This document shows positions 1 through 7,056 of a stretch of 11,839 nt of DNA, piece after piece; positions within the stretch are counted from its first letter, which is position 1, and each line of letters opens with the position of its first letter. The position numbers were made by a program, and so were the translations under genes. The notes beneath the pieces were generated by a model. The model worked only from the letters and a program-made list of their open reading frames with translations, was not told the origin of the DNA and made no database searches. The DNA comes from an uncultured Methanomassiliicoccales archaeon. GTDB lineage: Archaea; Thermoplasmatota; Thermoplasmata; Methanomassiliicoccales; Methanomethylophilaceae. Where the stretch lies: assembly GCA_934234005.1 (NCBI GenBank), contig CAKQHC010000043.1, positions 1 through 11,839 of the forward strand, read 5' to 3'.

Positions 1-1
1 T

Positions 2-724
2 TTCATAACAGCCAAGGAACTTTTACGGCATATCGATAAACCGGATGCAAAAATACGTTCAGTCATGAAACGCGGTACACTCTGTGCTATACCGTCTATG
101 TCAATCGACGATGCCACACGTATTCTTTTCAGATACGGATTGAGGAACCTCCCTGTGGTGGATGATGAAAAGAAACTTGTGGGAATTATATCAAATATCG
201 ATATTGTCCGTTCCCAGATTGAGAAATCCCGCCCCGGTAAAGTGATGTCTGTTAAGAGTTTCCTTGAAACACAGAACGGAGTCCGCATGAAAGTAGTGAA
301 TAAAGAAGTCCCTATTGATTCTATTATTCCTACGCAGAAGGAAGTTTACATGGACGAACTCATCGGGCGCCAGTTTGAAATTAAGAGGGGATTGAATGAA
401 CCTCTGATTATGGTTGAAAGACGCAACGGGTATCTGTTGGTTGACGGACACCACAGAATTATGGCGGCCAAGAAACTCGGACTGAAGACGTTCAAGGCAA
501 TTGTATTGGTGCCTAACGATCTTGATGTAAAATTCGGTTTGGAGAAAACGGCGGAAAGATGGAACCTCAGATCGTTGGACGATGTGAAAGTTATAGAAGG
601 CGCCAAGCATCCGTTCATGGAAGTAACGACAATGCTGCTCCCTACGGAGGAGGCAAACGGACTTAATCAGCGTTTGATTGAAAGTGACAGGGCTGTGCCG
701 TCAAAAACGCACAAGCCCCGTTGA
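2..724 (+). CDS. CBS-domain + ParB/Srx-like domain protein (5' truncated by window edge)
   Basis: The reading frame is open from base 2, so the true start lies upstream of the window. The ATG at 65 is internal: it falls in the linker between two CBS motifs. The first visible residues (ITAKELLRHI) are the end of one CBS motif. A second CBS motif follows (visible residues about 22-72), with the typical LPVVDD and LVGIIS strands. A ParB/sulfiredoxin-like domain then spans about visible residues 100-172 and carries the VDGHHR signature (visible 147-152). CBS pairs usually bind adenine nucleotides or SAM. The DGHHR motif occurs in ParB-like nucleotide-hydrolysing folds, including the archaeal ADP-dependent serine kinase SerK, so a small-molecule kinase or NTPase regulated by CBS ligands is as plausible as a DNA-partition role. 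It converges on the next gene with 12 bp between stops. A run of six T at 743-748, inside the opposing gene, could end its transcript. Domain calls are fairly sure; the function is not. Confidence 0.82.
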   Translation, partial: FITAKELLRHIDKPDAKIRSVMKRGTLCAIPSMSIDDATRILFRYGLRNLPVVDDEKKLVGIISNIDIVRSQIEKSRPGKVMSVKSFLETQNGVRMKVVNKEVPIDSIIPTQKEVYMDELIGRQFEIKRGLNEPLIMVERRNGYLLVDGHHRIMAAKKLGLKTFKAIVLVPNDLDVKFGLEKTAERWNLRSLDDVKVIEGAKHPFMEVTTMLLPTEEANGLNQRLIESDRAVPSKTHKPR

Positions 725-736
725 TTCGGAAAAGGT

Positions 737-1378
737 TTACTCTTTTTTGTCAATAATTTCTTCCCCGACCCGCGACAGGATTTCTTTGTCATCGGTAGGC
801 TCGGGGGGAAGTTCTCTTCTTTTACGACTGACGTATGAGAACAGGACAAGTCCGATTGCAACCCAGAATACGATTATTGCGGGGATGATCCAATACATCT
901 CCATGACTATTCCTATGGGGATGCATGCGAAAATGGTAAAGAATGCCAAAATCGCATAAATCATGTATACAGATTCGGTTTCCGATTGTGAATTGAAGTT
1001 CCTGAATGCTTTTACGTCATCTCTGCTGAATACACCCAGAGAAGGGTATGATGCAGCACGTTTCAGATTGTTGGAAGCATGTTTTCTGTCCAGAACGGCA
1101 TCCATGTACCATACGTCCGAGTTTTCGGAATCCATTTCCATAGCCTTTTTGAGAAGGCTTTCGGCAAGGAATGCATCCCCGTCGAACATAGCGTGTTTAG
1201 CCAGTTTCAGTGTGTTGACGACCTCAGGCGTGCGGTCCATCGTTACTTTGACGTTACCGACAACGGCTTTGTCGTTGATGACCTTGTTTCCGCAGTATGT
1301 GCAGAATCCCGAGACCAGGTTTTCATCCATGGTCACTTCGCCGCCGCAATGGGGGCATCTACAGGCAATAAGTCCCAT
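737..1378 (-). CDS. zinc-ribbon protein with two C-terminal transmembrane helices, function unknown
   Basis: I do not recognise a named family. The 213-residue protein has three visible parts. The N-terminal zinc ribbon has Cys pairs at 8/11 and 26/29 (CPHC and CTYC, each followed by G). A helical middle at about 50-110, with a DGDAFLAESLLKKAMEMD segment, resembles a tetratricopeptide repeat. Two hydrophobic helices lie at about 137-159 and 162-184, followed by the basic RKRR (185-188) and an acidic tail. The short loop between the helices suggests a hairpin membrane anchor with the ribbon and the tail both cytoplasmic. The start is supported by an AAGGAG Shine-Dalgarno sequence at 1393-1388, 9 nt before the ATG. 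It lies 49 bp downstream of ppsA on the same strand and may be partly cotranscribed, although a GC hairpin sits between them. Similar ribbon-plus-membrane proteins are common, poorly characterised archaeal proteins; a sensor or scaffold role would be guesswork. Confidence 0.8.
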   Translation of the reverse strand: MGLIACRCPHCGGEVTMDENLVSGFCTYCGNKVINDKAVVGNVKVTMDRTPEVVNTLKLAKHAMFDGDAFLAESLLKKAMEMDSENSDVWYMDAVLDRKHASNNLKRAASYPSLGVFSRDDVKAFRNFNSQSETESVYMIYAILAFFTIFACIPIGIVMEMYWIIPAIIVFWVAIGLVLFSYVSRKRRELPPEPTDDKEILSRVGEEIIDKKE

Positions 1379-1405
1379 CCTTGATTACTCCTTGTTGGAT
1401 TGGAA

Positions 1406-1420
1406 GGGGGTTAAACCCCC
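1406..1420 (-). terminator. GC hairpin between ppsA and the zinc-ribbon gene
   Basis: Five G-C pairs (1406-1410 with 1416-1420) enclose a 5-nt AT loop in the 49-bp gap. It starts 7 nt after the ppsA stop when read on the minus strand. No T-tract follows, so it is a weak terminator at best. It could instead be an mRNA 3'-end stabiliser or a partial attenuator that lowers expression of the downstream gene. Confidence 0.4.
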
Positions 1421-1427
1421 TGCTAGT

Positions 1428-3746
1428 TCAGTTAAGTGTTTTTCTGAGATTTCTCAAATCACGGAGCATGATTTTCTGTTCCGCGGAAGCGATGATTCTC
1501 TTGGTTTTCACGAACGTGTCGGGATTCAGCGAGATGCAGTCTATACCCTGTTCCACGAGGAATTCGGTGAATTCGGGGTAGACAGAAGGTCCCTGTCCGC
1601 ATATGCTGACGAATTTGCCGTTCTCGTGTGCGACCTTAATCAGCTGTGCGATTGCTCTCTTGACGCCTTCGTTTCTCTCGTCAAAGTATCCCATGTGTCC
1701 GAGGATATCCGAGTCTCTGTCACAGCCCATGGTGAGCTGCGTAAGATCGTTGGATCCGATGGAGAACGCATCGCAGTATTTGCAGAACTCGTCAGCCATG
1801 AAGATGTTGACCGGAATCTCGGCCATGAAGTACAGCTTGAAGTCCTTTCCGCGCCTGAGTCCGACTTCTTTCATCATGTCCGTAATCTGTTCGACTTCGT
1901 CTATGGTTCTGACGAACGGCAGCATCATGTTGAGGTTCCTGAATCCCATTTCGTCTCTGACTTTCTTGATGGCTTTCAGTTCGCACATGAATGCTTCGCG
2001 GTAGTTGTCGGAAACATATCTTGAGCAGCCTCTCCATCCGATCATAGGATTGTCTTCGTTGGGCTCGTAGTCTGCTCCGCCCTTCATGTCGTGGTATTCG
2101 TTGGTCTTGAAGTCGGAAGTTCTCAGGGTTACGGGGCGGGGGTAGAATGCCCTGGCAACCTTGGATATGCCGTCGGCGAGTTTGTCGATAAGTTCCTGTG
2201 CCCTTCCGTCTTCGATAACGGCGCACGGGTGTTCTCCGATGTAGTTGGTGAACAGGAATTCGGATCTCATAAGTCCGACTCCGTCGCATCCGAGCTGGGC
2301 GATTTCATCAGCCTTTGCGGGCATGGACATGTTGACCATGACTTTGGTTCCGGTAATAGGTACGTATTCTCCGCATACGCATGTGGATGCGGCGGGAGAG
2401 TCTTCGGTTGTTTTCTTGCTGATTATTCCTTTGTAGACGGTTCCGGTGGTTCCGTCGACGGTGATGTCCATTCCGTTTTTGAGAATCTCGGTGGCGTTTC
2501 CGGTTCCTACAACGCAGGGTGTTCCGAGTTCTCTGGAGATGATAGCTGCATGGCAGGTCATTCCTCCCTCGTCAGTGACGATACCTGCGGCCCTGCTCAT
2601 AGCCGGAACCATGTCGGGCATTGTCATTTTGGTGACAAGTATGTCTCCTTCTTTGATGACGTCGAGACTCATTCCGATATCGTAGATGATTACTTTTCCG
2701 GTGGCAAGTCCGGGCGATGCTCCGAGACCGTTGGCGAGAATATCTTCGCTGGATACGGATTCTCCGACGGTTTCGTTGCTGGCGGAGTTTCCGGTGGCGG
2801 TTATGGGCCTGGCCTGCACGATGTAGGCATGGTCGTCTTCGACGCACCATTCCATATCCATGGGTTTCTCATAGTGAATCTCGATCTGCCTTCCGATTTC
2901 GGCAACTTCAAGGATTCTGGAATCGTCGATTTTCTGGACCTTCTGCATTTCTGCGGGCATGTCCTGTTTCTCGCATCCGCCGTTGGGGCCGCGGACGTAT
3001 TTCCAGGTCTGGGTGGAAATTCTCTTTTTCTTGATTTCCATTTTCTGTTTGTCCACGACGTATGTGTCGGGAGTAACTTCTCCTCCGACGATTGCTTCTC
3101 CGAGTCCGTATCCGGCCTCAATCACGATGTGCTTCTCTCCGGAGTTGGGATCGACTGTGAACATAATTCCGGAAAATTCGGAGTTGACCATCCTCTGCAC
3201 TACGACGGCGAGTTTGACGTCTTCGTGGGAATAGCCCTGTTTTTCGCGGTATGCAATGGCTCTGGCGGTAAAAAGGGACGACCAGCATTTGCGTATCTTA
3301 TCGTAAAGATCCTCTTCGTCTTTCACGTTGAGGTATGTTTCCTGCTGTCCGGCGAACGAAGCATCGGGAAGGTCCTCCGCTGTTGCACTGGACCTTACGG
3401 CTACGAAGCCCATCTTCCCTTTGGGGAAGAGCATGTTGTATTTGGATGCAATCTCCTTTTTGAGATCGGAAGGTATGGGACAGGATTCGAAAAGAGCCCT
3501 GATTTTATCCGATGCGGCAGCAAGGCTGTCATCGGAATTTCTGTCAATTCCGTCAAGTTCTTTTTTGACTTTATTGAATAATTTACCTTTTTCAACAAAA
3601 TAGTCATAAGAAACGGTAGTGAGGACGAAAGCCTCGGGAACAGGGAACCCTGCGTTGGTAAGTTCACCAAGATTGGCTCCTTTGCCCCCCACGAAGGGCA
3701 CGTCTTCGACATGCAGCTCCTTAACATCGACAATTCTTTTATCCAT
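1428..3746 (-). CDS. ppsA: phosphoenolpyruvate synthase (pyruvate, water dikinase)
   Basis: This 772-residue protein has the full three-part layout and usual length of PEP synthase, which converts pyruvate + ATP + water to PEP + AMP + phosphate in the cytoplasm. The N-terminal ATP-grasp-like nucleotide domain covers about 10-320, with FVGGKGANLGEL (18-29), VRSSATAEDLPDASFAGQQ (117-135) and ending at QARPI. The swivelling phosphohistidine domain (about 335-440) has GGMTCHAAI with the phosphorylated His at 399. The C-terminal PEP-binding TIM barrel (about 465-765) has LMRSEFLF (492-499), GSNDLTQL (664-671) and CGQGPS, whose Cys716 matches the catalytic cysteine of the PPDK/PpsA family. No intein or frameshift is seen. 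Only a weak Shine-Dalgarno match (GGGGT) precedes the ATG. It is divergent from porGDAB, whose product pyruvate is its substrate, so it most likely works in the gluconeogenic direction. Its leader carries an inverted repeat (3791-3808). Confidence 0.97.
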   Translation of the reverse strand: MDKRIVDVKELHVEDVPFVGGKGANLGELTNAGFPVPEAFVLTTVSYDYFVEKGKLFNKVKKELDGIDRNSDDSLAAASDKIRALFESCPIPSDLKKEIASKYNMLFPKGKMGFVAVRSSATAEDLPDASFAGQQETYLNVKDEEDLYDKIRKCWSSLFTARAIAYREKQGYSHEDVKLAVVVQRMVNSEFSGIMFTVDPNSGEKHIVIEAGYGLGEAIVGGEVTPDTYVVDKQKMEIKKKRISTQTWKYVRGPNGGCEKQDMPAEMQKVQKIDDSRILEVAEIGRQIEIHYEKPMDMEWCVEDDHAYIVQARPITATGNSASNETVGESVSSEDILANGLGASPGLATGKVIIYDIGMSLDVIKEGDILVTKMTMPDMVPAMSRAAGIVTDEGGMTCHAAIISRELGTPCVVGTGNATEILKNGMDITVDGTTGTVYKGIISKKTTEDSPAASTCVCGEYVPITGTKVMVNMSMPAKADEIAQLGCDGVGLMRSEFLFTNYIGEHPCAVIEDGRAQELIDKLADGISKVARAFYPRPVTLRTSDFKTNEYHDMKGGADYEPNEDNPMIGWRGCSRYVSDNYREAFMCELKAIKKVRDEMGFRNLNMMLPFVRTIDEVEQITDMMKEVGLRRGKDFKLYFMAEIPVNIFMADEFCKYCDAFSIGSNDLTQLTMGCDRDSDILGHMGYFDERNEGVKRAIAQLIKVAHENGKFVSICGQGPSVYPEFTEFLVEQGIDCISLNPDTFVKTKRIIASAEQKIMLRDLRNLRKTLN

Positions 3747-3790
3747 TGGGAGACCCCGTTGTCAGGAAAGTGTTTGTACTGTTTTGGGAG

Positions 3791-3808
3791 TTTCGTCACG
3801 GGACGAAA
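3791..3808 (-). promoter_or_regulatory. perfect inverted repeat in predicted ppsA 5' leader
   Basis: A 7-bp perfect inverted repeat (TTTCGTC and GACGAAA, 4-nt spacer) lies 45-62 bp upstream of the ppsA ATG. If transcription starts about 25 nt downstream of the TATA-like element at 3838-3846, the repeat is near the 5' end of a leader of about 70 nt. It could act as an RNA hairpin or as a dimeric repressor operator overlapping initial transcription. The symmetry is seen directly; the role is inferred. Confidence 0.45.
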
Positions 3809-3837
3809 TACCCTTCCGTCTCTTCTGTATATTCTCT

Positions 3838-3846
3838 TATATTATA
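3838..3846 (-). promoter_or_regulatory. TATA-like element, probable ppsA promoter
   Basis: On the minus strand this reads TATAATATA, a good archaeal TATA box. Its centre is about 96 bp upstream of the ppsA ATG, which predicts a start near 3816 and a leader of about 70 nt. The sequence just upstream (AAACCC) is a weak BRE at best. A second AT-rich stretch slightly downstream (AATATAC) is a less good alternative. Confidence 0.45.
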
Positions 3847-4019
3847 GGGTTTGTTCTTTGCGTTCCCGCAGCTATTGCCGGATGCATATGTTTGCGAAAG
3901 AGAAAGCCGCTGTCGGGCGTATTTTATTTTCAGAGGTTTAGATATTACGAATTTCATTGGTTAATTTAATGGAATCCGTAGTTTTGAATGGTATAAACTA
4001 AAAAAAACATCAGAACATA

Positions 4020-4042
4020 CCGCTATTTTCAAAGAATATCGG
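4020..4042. promoter_or_regulatory. imperfect inverted repeat upstream of the porG TATA box
   Basis: CCGCTATT (4020-4027) and AATATCGG (4035-4042) are 8-bp arms with one mismatch and a 7-nt spacer, centred about 34 bp upstream of the porG TATA box. The position suits an archaeal activator or a repressor near the BRE. Short AT-rich symmetric sequences also arise by chance, so this is a candidate only. Confidence 0.3.
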
Positions 4043-4060
4043 CTTTTTGTGTACAAAGGG

Positions 4061-4068
4061 TTTATATC
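4061..4068 (+). promoter_or_regulatory. TATA box of the porGDAB operon
   Basis: TTTATATC, preceded by purine-rich ACAAAGGG that can serve as a BRE. An archaeal start about 25 bp downstream would fall near 4090, only a few nucleotides before the possible porG start codons at 4093 (GTG), 4102 (ATG) and 4108 (ATG). The operon mRNA would thus be leaderless or nearly so, which fits the absence of a Shine-Dalgarno sequence before porG. Confidence 0.6.
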
Positions 4069-4101
4069 TTCGGTGTGATACGGGACTAACTAGTGGTACT
4101 T

Positions 4102-4659
4102 ATGGACATGGAAATATGTTGGCACGGCAGAGGCGGACAGGGAGTCGTCACTGCTAACGAGATTCTCGCTGAGACCGCTATCTCCGCGGGGAAATACGTG
4201 AAAGCGTTCCCTGAGTTCGGTCCCGAAAGAATGGGTGCACCCATCAGAGGATTCACAAGGATCTCAGACAAACCTATCCTGATCCACAGCCAGGTTTACG
4301 AGCCGGACGTGGTCATCATTATGGACGGTACGCTCGTAGGAAAAGTTGACGTCACAAGGGGAATCAAGAAAAATTCCGTTATCCTTGCCAACTACGCGGG
4401 CTCGCCCAAGGAACTTCAGGACGCACTCTGCACGGATGCCGAGTGTCACACTCTTGATGCTATCAAAATCGCTATCGAGGAAATCGGAAAACCCATGGTC
4501 AACACAATCATGCTCGGTGCCCTCGTCAAGGTCTGCAACATCGTCGATTACGACATGCTCGAAGATCAGATAACAAACAAATTCACCGGAAAACTGCCCG
4601 AGAAGGTAATCGTCAAGAACCTTTCGGCACTCAAGAGAGGATTTACGGAGGTGCAGTGA
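4102..4659 (+). CDS. porG: pyruvate:ferredoxin oxidoreductase, gamma subunit
   Basis: A 185-residue gamma subunit of the 2-oxoacid:ferredoxin oxidoreductase family. The N-terminal WHGRGGQGVVTANEILAETA (from residue 7) is the family hallmark, and PEFGPERMGAPIRGFTRIS follows. This subunit contributes the CoA-binding part of the complex that interconverts pyruvate + CoA + oxidised ferredoxin and acetyl-CoA + CO2 + reduced ferredoxin in the cytoplasm. The ATG at 4102 was chosen; GTG 4093 and ATG 4108 are also in frame, and none has a Shine-Dalgarno sequence because the transcript appears nearly leaderless. The length is normal. It is the first gene of a four-gene unit and is followed by porD after 1 bp. 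The family also includes 2-ketoisovalerate oxidoreductase with the same subunits; the adjacent ppsA and the alpha and beta sequences favour pyruvate. Confidence 0.95.
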   Translation: MDMEICWHGRGGQGVVTANEILAETAISAGKYVKAFPEFGPERMGAPIRGFTRISDKPILIHSQVYEPDVVIIMDGTLVGKVDVTRGIKKNSVILANYAGSPKELQDALCTDAECHTLDAIKIAIEEIGKPMVNTIMLGALVKVCNIVDYDMLEDQITNKFTGKLPEKVIVKNLSALKRGFTEVQ

Positions 4660-4660
4660 C

Positions 4661-4936
4661 ATGGTTATGGCTAACATTAAGGATTTGGTAATCGGAGGCC
4701 GTATTATCCAGGCCGGCAATTCCGAAAAGTTCTTCACCGGAGACTGGAGAAGCTATGTTCCGATCATCGATCAGAACGGCTGCATCGATTGTATGACCTG
4801 CTGGATATACTGCCCCGACAATGCTATCGTATTCAGGGACGGAAGAATGTCCGGCGTGAAGATGAGCCACTGCAAGGGTTGCGGAATCTGTTCCAAAGTC
4901 TGTCCCAAGAAGGCTATCACGATGAAGGAGGAATGA
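4661..4936 (+). CDS. porD: pyruvate:ferredoxin oxidoreductase, delta subunit (2[4Fe-4S] ferredoxin-type)
   Basis: A 91-residue iron-sulfur subunit with two complete cluster motifs, CIDCMTCWIYCP (Cys 41, 44, 47, 51) and CKGCGICSKVCP (Cys 71, 74, 77, 81). It passes electrons between the TPP/FeS centre of the beta subunit and free ferredoxin. The N-terminal 40 residues (with TGDWRSYVPIID) are the usual extension that docks this subunit onto the complex and distinguish it from a free ferredoxin. A GGAGGTG Shine-Dalgarno sequence at 4648-4654, inside the end of porG, lies 6 nt before the ATG. The porG stop is one base upstream, so translation is probably coupled. Confidence 0.96.
   Translation: MVMANIKDLVIGGRIIQAGNSEKFFTGDWRSYVPIIDQNGCIDCMTCWIYCPDNAIVFRDGRMSGVKMSHCKGCGICSKVCPKKAITMKEE
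4925..4931 (+). promoter_or_regulatory. Shine-Dalgarno sequence deciding the porA start
   Basis: AAGGAGG is a near-perfect match to the 16S rRNA tail, inside the last codons of porD. It ends one base before the ATG at 4933, which is too close for normal initiation, but 7 bases before the in-frame TTG at 4939, which is ideal. This favours TTG as the porA start even though the ATG overlaps the porD stop in the common ATGA arrangement. Confidence 0.6.
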
Positions 4937-4938
4937 GG

Positions 4939-6102
4939 TTGACGCAGGATATTGCAATAAACGGAGACAACGCCGTAGCGCTCGCATGGAAGCAGATCGA
5001 TCCCGACGTGTGTGCGGCATACCCGATTACCCCTCAGACAATCATTGTCGAAAAGTTTGCGGAATACGTCGCAAACGGAGAAGTCGACACGGAATTCGTC
5101 TGTGTGGAGTCCGAGCACTCTGCTCTTACGCTGTGTACCGCATCCTGTTCCGCCGGAGCAAGAACGTTCACCGCTACGGCATCTCAGGGTCTGGCATACA
5201 TGTGGGAAATGCTTCCGATCACTGCGGCCATGAGGACACCTCTTATAATGGCCGTTGCGAACAGGACTGTTTCCGGACCCATCAACATCAACAACGATCA
5301 CGGTGACGCAATGTCTGCCAGAGACTGCGGATGGATACAGCTGTTCTCCGAGAATGTCCAGCAGGCTTACGACAATTCCATAATAGCTCCCAGGATTGCG
5401 GAGCACCCCGATGTCCAGCTTCCCGCAATGGTGAACCTGGACGGTTTCATCCTTACTCACGCGATTGAGAGGATGACCATGATGGATACCGATGCAGTCA
5501 AGAAGTTTGTCGGAGAGTACGAACCCCTCTACCCTCTGCTCGATGTCAAGCATCCAGTTTCCCACGGAAACATGGACGGACCCGACTTCTACTACCCCCA
5601 CAAGTACCAGAGCGTTATCGCCATGGACAAAGCCCTCAAAGTGGCCGAGGACGTGTTTGCAGAGTTCGCCAAGATTACCGGAAGGGAATACCACCTTGTG
5701 GACGAGTATATGTGCGACGATGCGGAATATGTGGCAGTTATTCTCGGTTCCTCTTTCGGAACCATGAAGGCTACGGTCAACGAACTCCGCGCAAAGGGAC
5801 TCAAAGTCGGATGTCTTATGCCCCATGTATTCAGGCCTTGGCCGGAAGAGGCTCTCGCCGATGCGCTCAAGGGCAAGAAAGGAGTTGTTGTGTTTGACAA
5901 GCATCTGTCCATCGGATCGTACGGCCCCATGTTCCCCGAAGTAGTAACCGCAATGGCCAACAGGGGAGAGATGCCTATGATGTACAATGTCGTTTACGGT
6001 CTCGGAGGAGCCGACGCAACCGTTGCGGGCTTCGAGAAGATTATGGAAGAGGTAGCTGCCGGCAAAGCACCCAAGGTTACCTATCTGGGGGTGAAGGCAT
6101 GA
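4939..6102 (+). CDS. porA: pyruvate:ferredoxin oxidoreductase, alpha subunit
   Basis: A 387-residue alpha subunit from the TTG start at 4939 (389 residues if the ATG at 4933 is used). Family signatures in order: AAYPITPQT (26-34), the substrate and pyrimidine-binding region; a CVESEHSAL segment; TASQGLAYMWEMLPI; ININNDHGDAMSARDCG; and LDGFILTH. The C-terminal third carries the transketolase C-like domain (VILGSSFGTMKATVNEL, VFDKHLSIGSYGPM). It forms the active site together with PorB. Length and motifs are those of archaeal PorA with no missing blocks. It overlaps porB by 4 bp (ATGA). In methanogens the complex mainly runs reductively, making pyruvate from acetyl-CoA and CO2 for biosynthesis. 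That direction is established for the pathway, not shown by the sequence. Confidence 0.96.
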   Translation: MTQDIAINGDNAVALAWKQIDPDVCAAYPITPQTIIVEKFAEYVANGEVDTEFVCVESEHSALTLCTASCSAGARTFTATASQGLAYMWEMLPITAAMRTPLIMAVANRTVSGPININNDHGDAMSARDCGWIQLFSENVQQAYDNSIIAPRIAEHPDVQLPAMVNLDGFILTHAIERMTMMDTDAVKKFVGEYEPLYPLLDVKHPVSHGNMDGPDFYYPHKYQSVIAMDKALKVAEDVFAEFAKITGREYHLVDEYMCDDAEYVAVILGSSFGTMKATVNELRAKGLKVGCLMPHVFRPWPEEALADALKGKKGVVVFDKHLSIGSYGPMFPEVVTAMANRGEMPMMYNVVYGLGGADATVAGFEKIMEEVAAGKAPKVTYLGVKA

Positions 6103-7046
6103 CCTCGTTATCGCTTAAGGATCTCAACAAGCTGCCCGTGAGGCTGGCTTCAGGACACAGACTCTGCGCCGGATGTGCGGAGGCAATAATCGCAAAACAG
6201 ATTATGATGGGAACCGAGGATCCGATTGCAGTATCCGCATCCACCGGATGTTTCGAGGTTTCGACCACGATTTTCCCGTATACGTCTTGGAACACACCGT
6301 TCATCCACACGGCATTCGGAAACGGAGCTGCTACGTGCGCAGGTCTCGAAACCGCGTACAACGCCCTCAAGAAGAAGGGAAAAATCCAGGAGAACATCAA
6401 GTTTGTCAACTTTGCCGGAGACGGAGCAACATACGATATCGGTCTTCAGGCACTGTCCGGAGCAATGGAGAGAGGACACAGGATGATGTATGTCTGTCTC
6501 AACAACGAGGCATACATGAACACCGGAATTCAGAGATCCTCCGCAACAACAATGGGTGCGTCCACTACCACGTCCTGGGCGGGAAGCGTCCAGCCCGGAA
6601 AGAAGGAGTTTTCCAAAGATATGACCGCAATTATGGTCGCACACAACATCCCGTACGTTGCACAGGTTTCCCCCCACAACTGGAGGGACACGGTGACCAA
6701 GGCCCAGAAGGGATTCGAGGCAGACGGACCGAGTTTCATCAACGCGATTTCGCCCTGTCCCAGGGGATGGAGGTTTGCATCCGAGGATACCATTTCCATG
6801 GCTAAGCTGGCCGTAGAGACCTGCGTGTGGCCGTTGTTCGAAGTTGTTAACGGAGAGTACACCCTTACGGGCGAATCCGCAAGGATTGCAGACGGAAAGG
6901 TGGAAAAGAAACCCATCACCGACTGGATTAAGGCCCAGGGAAGGTTCAAGCACCTTCAGCAGGAGAAGTGGGAACCTATCGTCGAGTCCATCCAGAAGGA
7001 AAACGACCGCAGATGGGAGAACCTCGTCAGGCTTTCCAACCTCTGA
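6099..7046 (+). CDS. porB: pyruvate:ferredoxin oxidoreductase, beta subunit (TPP-binding)
   Basis: A 315-residue beta subunit holding thiamine diphosphate and a proximal [4Fe-4S] cluster. The cluster ligands are visible: Cys23 and Cys26 in LCAGCAEAI, Cys51 in STGCFE, and Cys220 in SPCPRGW. The TPP/Mg motif is GDGATYDIG (107-115) followed by NNEAYMNTGIQ (135-145). The length is slightly over the usual 290-310 because of a normal C-terminal tail. The ATG overlaps the porA stop (ATGA), and a GGGGGTG Shine-Dalgarno sequence at 6087-6093 precedes it by 5 nt. The stop is doubled in frame (TGA TAA). A strong terminator follows 10 bp later, so this is the last gene of the operon. Confidence 0.97.
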   Translation: MTSLSLKDLNKLPVRLASGHRLCAGCAEAIIAKQIMMGTEDPIAVSASTGCFEVSTTIFPYTSWNTPFIHTAFGNGAATCAGLETAYNALKKKGKIQENIKFVNFAGDGATYDIGLQALSGAMERGHRMMYVCLNNEAYMNTGIQRSSATTMGASTTTSWAGSVQPGKKEFSKDMTAIMVAHNIPYVAQVSPHNWRDTVTKAQKGFEADGPSFINAISPCPRGWRFASEDTISMAKLAVETCVWPLFEVVNGEYTLTGESARIADGKVEKKPITDWIKAQGRFKHLQQEKWEPIVESIQKENDRRWENLVRLSNL

Positions 7047-7056
7047 TAAACATATT

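Larger units (their letters stand above)
3747..4101. other. divergent intergenic region between ppsA and porGDAB
   Basis: About 355 bp without a convincing gene. It holds the probable ppsA promoter (TATA at 3838-3846, minus strand), a 7-bp perfect inverted repeat in the predicted ppsA leader (3791-3808), an imperfect inverted repeat (4020-4042) and the porG TATA box (4061-4068). Between about 3850 and 4015 I see AT-rich sequence but no further structure. A ten-codon frame at 3969 is too short to credit. Confidence 0.7.

Noticed and set aside
963-3581. Long plus-strand open frames (up to about 496 codons) at 963-2024 and 2091-3581
   Set aside because: They lie antisense to ppsA and the zinc-ribbon gene, which carry unmistakable domain motifs. 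The antisense translations are low-complexity with no recognisable domain.
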